Below are positions 10,780 to 15,080 of a stretch of DNA of 15,080 bases, one piece after another. Position 1 is the stretch's first letter; every line of letters begins with the position of its first letter. Under the pieces are notes generated by a model. That model worked only from the letters and a program-made list of their open reading frames with translations. It made no database searches and was not told the DNA's origin. The position numbers were made by a program, and so were the translations under genes. Source of the stretch: Acidithiobacillus ferruginosus (GTDB taxonomy: Bacteria; Pseudomonadota; Gammaproteobacteria; Acidithiobacillales; Acidithiobacillaceae); assembly GCF_018854495.1 (NCBI RefSeq), contig NZ_JABBDR010000309.1, forward strand, positions 1 to 15,080, given 5' to 3'.

Positions 10780-11340
10780 TCAGGCGCGGTCAATGTAACT
10801 ACCATCCACCGTATTCACCCGAATTTTTTCGCCCGCGTTCACAAACTGCGGCACCATAACCGTAATGCCGGTCTCCATCTGTGCGGATTTGTAGGAACCA
10901 GTAGCGGTTTGCCCCTTGATGGAAGGCTCGGCTTCACGCACCTCTAAAATAACCACAGGCGGCAACTCAACGCCGATAGGTCGTTCATTGTGGAGGTTGA
11001 CCTGAATCTCGGTGTTGGGGAGGAGATAACCTGTCTGTCCTTCGAGCAGGTCCTCACTGAGGATGAGTTGCTCGAAGTTCTCATTGTCCATGAAGATATA
11101 CCCGGTGGCATCGGCATAGAGATACTGCATGGTACGGGGTTCGACGACGGCTTTCTCCATGGTTTCTCCGGAGCGGAAGCGCGTATTGGACTTGGTGCCT
11201 GTCTCGATATTTTTCATCTCGACCTGCACGAAGGCGCCGCCTTTGCCAGGCTTGACGAAGTCAGTTTTGAGTACGCGCCAGAGCCCTTTTTCATATTCGA
11301 GAATATTGCCGGGGCGGATATCAAAGGCGGAAATCTTCAT
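10780..11340 (-). CDS. efp: Translation elongation factor P
   Basis: EF-P binds between the ribosomal P and E sites and relieves stalling at consecutive prolines. The 186-residue protein starts MKISAFDIRPGNILEYEKGL and carries the tip lysine K33 in KPGKGGAF, the residue that is beta-lysylated in species with EpmA and EpmB. The modifying enzymes are not in this window. The other two OB-like domains are present (TMQYLYADATGYIFMDNENFEQ and the C-terminal KGQTATGSYKSAQMETG). The start is set by family alignment and an AGAAGGA ribosome binding site. The open frame extends upstream to 11682, but that part is antisense to the DUF971 gene. The gene is divergent from DUF971. Confidence 0.97.
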   Translation of the reverse strand: MKISAFDIRPGNILEYEKGLWRVLKTDFVKPGKGGAFVQVEMKNIETGTKSNTRFRSGETMEKAVVEPRTMQYLYADATGYIFMDNENFEQLILSEDLLEGQTGYLLPNTEIQVNLHNERPIGVELPPVVILEVREAEPSIKGQTATGSYKSAQMETGITVMVPQFVNAGEKIRVNTVDGSYIDRA

Positions 11341-11378
11341 ACTATAGTCCTTCTGGGCATTCCCTTTAGAGGGCGTGG

Positions 11379-11407
11379 ATTGTACCCTAGAGGCGTATTT
11401 CTGACCA
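11379..11407 (-). promoter_or_regulatory. Probable efp promoter
   Basis: On the minus strand TGGTCA (11402-11407) and TACAAT (11379-11384) are separated by 17 bp. Transcription would begin near 11372, giving a leader of about 30 nt before efp. The -10 is strong and the -35 moderate. Confidence 0.5.
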
Positions 11408-11430
11408 GCCCGGTCCCTTGAGAGGTAAAC

Positions 11431-11733
11431 ATGTCCGATCCCCGTACCCAGCCCCTGGAGATTCGCCCCCTCATGATCAGCCGCGTCATGGAAGTCGACT
11501 GGGCCGACGGCCATACCAGCCGCCTGACCTTCGAACACCTCCGGGTAGAATGCCCCTGCGCGGAGTGCAAAGGGCACACGCCCGATCAGGCGCAGATCAT
11601 CACCGGTAAGGAGCAGGTGGGTGTTGTGGAGGTGGTGCCGGTAGGCCATTACGCGGTGCAGTTGCATTTCAGTGATGGCCACAATACCGGGATTTTCACG
11701 TGGGAGTATCTGCGCAGGCTAGACGCTGAATGA
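11431..11733 (+). CDS. DUF971 (gamma-butyrobetaine hydroxylase-like N-terminal domain) protein
   Basis: This 100-residue stand-alone domain belongs to the DUF971/GBBH-like N-terminal family. Typical family features are W24 to H34 (WADGHTSRLTFEH), LRVECPCAECKGH (37-49), then VVPVGHYAVQLHFSDGHNTGIFTWEYL (68-94). Cysteines 41, 43 and 46 with H84 match, from memory, the zinc site of the N-terminal domain of gamma-butyrobetaine hydroxylase; many bacterial relatives lack these cysteines. The catalytic dioxygenase domain is absent. The bacterial role is unknown, and a part in Fe-S or metal handling is only a guess. GAGAGG at 11420-11425 is a good ribosome binding site. The gene is divergent from efp and 32 bp before uvrC, likely in the same transcript. 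Confidence 0.88.
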   Translation: MSDPRTQPLEIRPLMISRVMEVDWADGHTSRLTFEHLRVECPCAECKGHTPDQAQIITGKEQVGVVEVVPVGHYAVQLHFSDGHNTGIFTWEYLRRLDAE

Positions 11734-11765
11734 GCACTGCGGGGATTGAACGGCCCTGAGATTTT

Positions 11766-13637
11766 ATGGATTCTGAACGGGTAGAGCAGTTCGAGAACAC
11801 TGACGGTGCCGTGGACACACCCTTCGTTCCCGGAGAGTTTCTGCGGACGTTGACCAGCCAGCCCGGTATTTACCAGATGTTCGGCCAGGGCAGTCGCCTG
11901 CTCTATGTGGGTAAAGCCCGCAATCTTCGGCGCCGCGTGAGCTCCTATTTTCAGAAGCAGCGCCATACGCCAAAAACGCTGGCGATGTTGGCGCAGGTAA
12001 CACGGGTGGAGGTGGTGGTCACCCACACAGAGACGGAAGCGCTGGTGCTGGAGGCGAATCTCATCAAGCGCCACCACCCGCCGTACAATATCCTGCTGCG
12101 CGATGACAAGAGTTACCCCTATCTGTTCATAGAAACCGGTCACGGCACGCCGCGCATGAGTTTGCACCGGGGTGCGCAGAAGGGCAAAGGGCACTACTTC
12201 GGTCCGTATCCGGCCGTTACCGCGTTACGCGAGAGTATGGTGCTGTTACAGAAAGCCTTTCGATTGCGGACCTGTGACGATCATACTTTTCACCACCGCA
12301 GCCGGGCTTGTTTGCAGTTCCAGATTCGTCGTTGCAGCGGCCCCTGTGTTGGGCATATCAGCGGGGAGGACTACGCGCGGGATGTGGCGGACACGATTCG
12401 CTTTCTGGAAGGAAAGAGCGACGAAGCGATTCGCAGTCTGGGGGCGCGTATGCAAGCGGCGGCTGAGCAACTGGATTTCGAGGAGGCAGCGCGACGCCGT
12501 GACCAGATCGCCGCGTTGTCCAAGATTCAGGAGCGTCAGTATGTGGCGCAGGCTGGTGGCGGCGATTTTGATGTGCTGGCGGCAGCACAAGAGAATGGGC
12601 AGTGGGTGGTGTACGTCAGTTTTATCCGCAATGGACGGCATTTGGGTGGGCGCTCCGTTTTCCCGCGGCATACTGAAGAAGTGCGTGCGCCGGACGTGCT
12701 AGCAGCCTTTCTCATGCAGTTCTACAGCGATAAAGAGGTGCCGGGGAATCTGCTGGTCAATGTGCTGCCGCGTTCACCGGCCTCCCTGGCGGAGGCGCTG
12801 GGCAGCGAAGCCGGGCACAGGGTCATGATCGATCAGCCGCAGCGCGGTCCACGCAAGCGCTGGATGGCGTTAGCGCTGACCAACGCCATGGGGGCGCTGC
12901 GCCAGAGGGTGCAGACGGCCAGTGCGGGACGGCGGCGCATGCTCCTGTTGCGGGAGCTCCTTGAACTTCCGGAGACGCCGCAGCGAGTAGAGTGTTTTGA
13001 CATCAGTCATACCCGGGGCGAGGTGGCTGTGGCATCTTGTGTGGTTTTCGGTGAAGATGGGGCACTGAAGAACGAATATCGCCGCTTCAATATTCGCGAT
13101 ATCCGGGGTGGCGACGATTACGCGGCTATGGAGCAGGCCGTCCATCGCCGCTATGCGCGGCTGCAGAAAGAGGGCCTGGCCTTGCCGGAGATCGTCTTCA
13201 TTGACGGTGGTGCCGGACAGGTGGCTCGTGCGCAGGCGGCTCTGGACGCATTGGAGATCGGTTGCATCCAGTTATGCGGGGTGGCGAAGGGGACGACGCG
13301 GCGCCCAGGGCTGGAGATGCTGCATATCCCCGGATGGGCGGTCCCGCGACAATTGGACGATGATGACCCGGCACTGCTGGTAATTCAGGAAATCCGCGAC
13401 GAAGCCCATCGTTTTGCCATTACCGGTCACCGCGCGCGCCGCGGCAAAGCACGGCAGGAGTCCGATCTGGACAGCATCTCCGGGATCGGGCCGAAACGGC
13501 GGGTGGCGTTGTTGCGCGCATTTGGCGGCTTACGCGGTATTCGTGACGCCGGTATGGAGGATTTGCAGCGCGTGGAGGGTATCCATCTGGAGCTCGCGCA
13601 GCGGATATATGATTTCTTTCACGTAGGACGTGCCTGA
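11766..13637 (+). CDS. uvrC: UvrC, excinuclease ABC subunit C
   Basis: UvrC makes both incisions around a lesion once recruited by UvrB. The 623-residue protein has an N-terminal GIY-YIG nuclease (G34-I35-Y36, then LYVGKARNLRRRVSSYF at 46-62) for the 3' cut. It also has a UVR motif (about 220-255), an RNase H-like nuclease with D412 in FDISH for the 5' cut, and a C-terminal tandem helix-hairpin-helix (ISGIGPKRR, then LQRVEGIHLELAQ). Cysteines 170, 182, 190 and 194 have the 12-8-4 spacing of the Fe-S cluster ligands recalled for E. coli UvrC. About 18 extra residues precede the usual N-terminus; the 11766 start has a weak ribosome binding site, so initiation could be further in. It ends 2 bp before pgsA. 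Confidence 0.97.
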   Translation: MDSERVEQFENTDGAVDTPFVPGEFLRTLTSQPGIYQMFGQGSRLLYVGKARNLRRRVSSYFQKQRHTPKTLAMLAQVTRVEVVVTHTETEALVLEANLIKRHHPPYNILLRDDKSYPYLFIETGHGTPRMSLHRGAQKGKGHYFGPYPAVTALRESMVLLQKAFRLRTCDDHTFHHRSRACLQFQIRRCSGPCVGHISGEDYARDVADTIRFLEGKSDEAIRSLGARMQAAAEQLDFEEAARRRDQIAALSKIQERQYVAQAGGGDFDVLAAAQENGQWVVYVSFIRNGRHLGGRSVFPRHTEEVRAPDVLAAFLMQFYSDKEVPGNLLVNVLPRSPASLAEALGSEAGHRVMIDQPQRGPRKRWMALALTNAMGALRQRVQTASAGRRRMLLLRELLELPETPQRVECFDISHTRGEVAVASCVVFGEDGALKNEYRRFNIRDIRGGDDYAAMEQAVHRRYARLQKEGLALPEIVFIDGGAGQVARAQAALDALEIGCIQLCGVAKGTTRRPGLEMLHIPGWAVPRQLDDDDPALLVIQEIRDEAHRFAITGHRARRGKARQESDLDSISGIGPKRRVALLRAFGGLRGIRDAGMEDLQRVEGIHLELAQRIYDFFHVGRA

Positions 13638-13639
13638 TT

Positions 13640-14230
13640 GTGATAAAACGGCTGCCCAATTTCCTGACCATTCTGCGCATCGGGTTGGTGCCTATTTTCG
13701 TGGCGCTCTTCTACTGGGGGGGCGATATGCGCACTTTCGGCGCCACCGGAGTTTTTGCGGTGGCGGCGATTACCGATTGGGCCGATGGCTACCTCGCCCG
13801 GCGTTATCAGGGGGTATCACCTTTTGGTACCTTTCTCGACCCGGTTGCAGATAAGGTCATGGTGGCTACTGCACTGGTGCTCATTGCCTCCTCCGGAGAG
13901 ATGCCGGCACTCCTGGCTGGTATCCTGATCAGCATCATCGTCGGCCGGGAAATTACCGTGTCAGCGTTACGCGAGTGGATGGCCGAGGTGGGTGAGCGCA
14001 AAAAGGTGGCCGTCTCCTGGCTGGGTAAGGCGAAGGCGGCTACGCAGATGATTTCGATCCTGCTGCTGGTCTACGAGCGCCCGGTGCGGGGATTGTCCGC
14101 ACGCACTCTGGGGACCGCTCTCCTGATCGTCGCGGCGGCGATGACACTCTGGAGTATGGTGGGCTACTTGCGCACCGCCTGGCCCAGCCTGCAGGGCAGT
14201 AGTGGGGCTCATCTTGACAGGGAACAGTGA
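13640..14230 (+). CDS. pgsA: CDP-diacylglycerol-glycerol-3-phosphate 3-phosphatidyltransferase
   Basis: PgsA makes phosphatidylglycerophosphate from CDP-diacylglycerol and glycerol-3-phosphate at the inner membrane, the committed step to phosphatidylglycerol and cardiolipin. The 196-residue hydrophobic protein contains the CDP-alcohol phosphotransferase motif at 46-71: D46, D49-G50, A53-R54, G63, D67 and D71. Several membrane helices are visible, among them 5-25, 35-45, 75-103 and 157-177. VGREITVSALREWMAE and VAVSWLGKAKAATQM are typical of PgsA. The start is GTG at 13640, two bases after the uvrC stop, a gene pairing also seen in E. coli. The last codons contain the tRNA-Gly promoter. Confidence 0.96.
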   Translation: MIKRLPNFLTILRIGLVPIFVALFYWGGDMRTFGATGVFAVAAITDWADGYLARRYQGVSPFGTFLDPVADKVMVATALVLIASSGEMPALLAGILISIIVGREITVSALREWMAEVGERKKVAVSWLGKAKAATQMISILLLVYERPVRGLSARTLGTALLIVAAAMTLWSMVGYLRTAWPSLQGSSGAHLDREQ

Positions 14231-14242
14231 TCCCGGTAATCT
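14214..14242 (+). promoter_or_regulatory. Near-consensus promoter of tRNA-Gly, inside the pgsA 3' end
   Basis: A perfect TTGACA (14214-14219) is followed after exactly 17 bp by TAATCT (14237-14242). Transcription would start near 14249, only about four bases before the mature tRNA. The GC-rich stretch between the -10 and the start (CTGCGGCC) resembles stringently controlled stable-RNA promoters. The -35 lies within the last codons of pgsA. Confidence 0.75.
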
Positions 14243-14252
14243 CTGCGGCCAT

Positions 14253-14327
14253 GCGGGAATAGCTCAGTGGTAGAGCACAACCTTGCCAAGGTTGGGGTCG
14301 CGAGTTCGAGCCTCGTTTCCCGCTCCA
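14253..14327 (+). tRNA. tRNA-Gly (anticodon GCC)
   Basis: The acceptor GCGGGAA pairs with TTCCCGC, followed by T and an encoded CCA. The anticodon stem and loop AACCTT-GCC-AAGGTT put GCC at 14285-14287, which reads GGC and GGU. The D-arm AGCTCAGTGGTAGAGC and the T-arm GAGTTCGAGCCTC are canonical. Confidence 0.97.
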
Positions 14328-14333
14328 CAATCG

Positions 14334-14364
14334 AGGGAAAGCGTCAGTCTTTCCCTTTTCTTTT
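14334..14364 (+). terminator. Strong intrinsic terminator between tRNA-Gly and tRNA-Cys
   Basis: AGGGAAAG (14334-14341) and CTTTCCCT (14349-14356) form a perfect 8-bp stem with loop CGTCAGT, followed by the T-tract TTTTCTTTT ending at 14364. It lies 6 bp after tRNA-Gly and 2 bp before tRNA-Cys. The form is textbook, yet it would cut tRNA-Cys off from the only obvious promoter. Confidence 0.8.
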
Positions 14365-14366
14365 AA

Positions 14367-14440
14367 GGCTGGGTGGCAGAATGGTCATGCAGCGGCCTGC
14401 AAAGCCGTGGAAGCCGGTTCGATTCCGGCCCCAGCCTCCA
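14367..14440 (+). tRNA. tRNA-Cys (anticodon GCA)
   Basis: The acceptor GGCTGGG pairs with CCCAGCC, followed by T and an encoded CCA. The anticodon loop within CGGCCTGCAAAGCCG puts GCA at 14399-14401, which reads UGC and UGU. The T-arm is CCGGTTCGATTCCGG. No promoter fits between the preceding terminator and this gene, so its transcription probably depends on read-through. Confidence 0.96.
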
Positions 14441-14523
14441 AATAACCCGTATCAGCCGGTTTGTTCGGTATCATACCCAGGACAGAAGACGTGAATCCGA
14501 CCCCTCTGGAGAAAGTGGTGCCC

Positions 14524-15080
14524 ATGGGAAATAGCAAGGAGGCGCTGCTGCTTCGCCTGCACCACACCCCGCTTTTTTCCGCATGGCCCAACGACACGAT
14601 CGCGCCACTGCTCGCCCAATCCCAGCCCCTGACTCTGGAGTCGGGGGATATTCTCTTTGCCGAGGGATCGCCCGCCCGTTCCTTCTATTTCCTGGCGGTG
14701 GGACGAATTCATCTGATTACTGCAGCGGCCACGGGGCAGGAGAAAATTGTCGAAATCATCCAGCCCGATGATCTTTTTGCCGAGGCGGTCGCTTTTCTCG
14801 GGGGCCGCTATCCGGTGACGGCGCAGGCCGATGCCACGACCACGGTACTGGAGATTCCGCTGGACCTTTTCGTCGCGACTTTGGAGCAGCGTCCGTTCCT
14901 GATGCGGCAGATGCTGGCGCGGCTCAGTATGCGCCTGCATTTTCTGGTCAAGGAGCTGCGCCATCTGAGTGTGGAGTCGGCGGAGCAGCGCTTGGCCAGC
15001 TATCTGCTGGAGTTGTGTCCGGTAGTCAATAGCCCCGCTGCCGTTGATCTCCCCGCCAAGAAAGCGGCGGTCGCGGCGCG
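14524..15080 (+). CDS. Crp/Fnr-family transcriptional regulator (3' truncated by window end)
   Basis: The visible 185 codons encode a cyclic-nucleotide-binding-like beta-roll (about 10-115; SGDILFAEGSPARSFYFLAVGRI). A long dimerisation helix follows (about 130-165; MLARLSMRLHFLVKELRHLS), then the start of a helix-turn-helix domain (AEQRLASYLLELC, then LPAKKAAVAAR), where the window ends. The phosphate-cassette equivalent reads FAEAVAFLGGRYPVTA and lacks the Arg-Ser pair that binds cAMP in E. coli Crp. There is no N-terminal FNR-type cysteine cluster. So the ligand is unknown and is probably neither cAMP nor an FNR-type Fe-S cluster. In-frame GTG codons at 14491, 14515 and 14518 are alternative starts; CTGGAG at 14506-14511 is the nearest ribosome binding site. 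Confidence 0.88.
   Translation, partial: MGNSKEALLLRLHHTPLFSAWPNDTIAPLLAQSQPLTLESGDILFAEGSPARSFYFLAVGRIHLITAAATGQEKIVEIIQPDDLFAEAVAFLGGRYPVTAQADATTTVLEIPLDLFVATLEQRPFLMRQMLARLSMRLHFLVKELRHLSVESAEQRLASYLLELCPVVNSPAAVDLPAKKAAVAA

Noticed and set aside
11341..11682. Upstream extension of the efp reading frame to 11682
   Set aside because: EF-P has a fixed N-terminus that begins at 11340 with a good ribosome binding site. The extension overlaps the efp promoter and the DUF971 gene.

Overview
The window looks like a chromosomal segment of a moderately GC-rich Gram-negative proteobacterium. The proteins and their order (uvrB; pyrG-kdsA-eno-ftsB; efp; DUF971-uvrC-pgsA) resemble an acidophilic Acidithiobacillus-like lineage. 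That assignment is a judgement from recalled protein similarity, not a database result. KdsA and FtsB show a lipopolysaccharide-bearing, Gram-negative cell envelope.

Left part (1-2982) is accessory DNA. It holds an IS256-family insertion sequence with an intact DDE transposase (about 46-1331), which abuts the 5' fragment of an IS1380-like transposase on the opposite strand. A non-coding stretch follows, then an intact tyrosine recombinase (integrase) reading leftward. The integrase starts just past the 3' end of a tRNA-Arg(UCU) gene, the classic junction of an integrated element. The tRNA 3' end is probably the attachment core, and the element would extend left beyond the window. No second copy of the tRNA end was seen, so the other boundary is probably outside.

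Right part (2983-15080) is ordinary core genome. tRNA-Arg is divergent from uvrB. A YahK-type zinc alcohol dehydrogenase/aldehyde reductase follows, with a clear sigma-70-like promoter whose -35 is overlapped by an inverted repeat. Next comes a tightly coupled pyrG-kdsA-eno run (4-bp ATGA overlaps) and then ftsB. efp is convergent with ftsB and divergent from a DUF971 gene. DUF971, uvrC and pgsA run together. A near-consensus promoter inside the end of pgsA drives tRNA-Gly(GCC), which is followed by a strong intrinsic terminator and, immediately after it, tRNA-Cys(GCA). The window ends inside a Crp/Fnr-family regulator.

Functionally, UvrB and UvrC are two subunits of nucleotide excision repair. 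PyrG makes CTP and KdsA makes KDO-8-phosphate, which needs CTP for later activation to CMP-KDO. PgsA makes phosphatidylglycerophosphate from CDP-diacylglycerol, enolase is glycolytic, FtsB belongs to the divisome, and EF-P rescues polyproline stalling. I saw no CRISPR array, toxin-antitoxin pair, defence cluster, biosynthetic cluster or other plainly novel system. The most interesting signals are non-coding: the integrase/tRNA junction with its repeats, the operator-like repeats before the dehydrogenase, and the terminator wedged between two tRNA genes.
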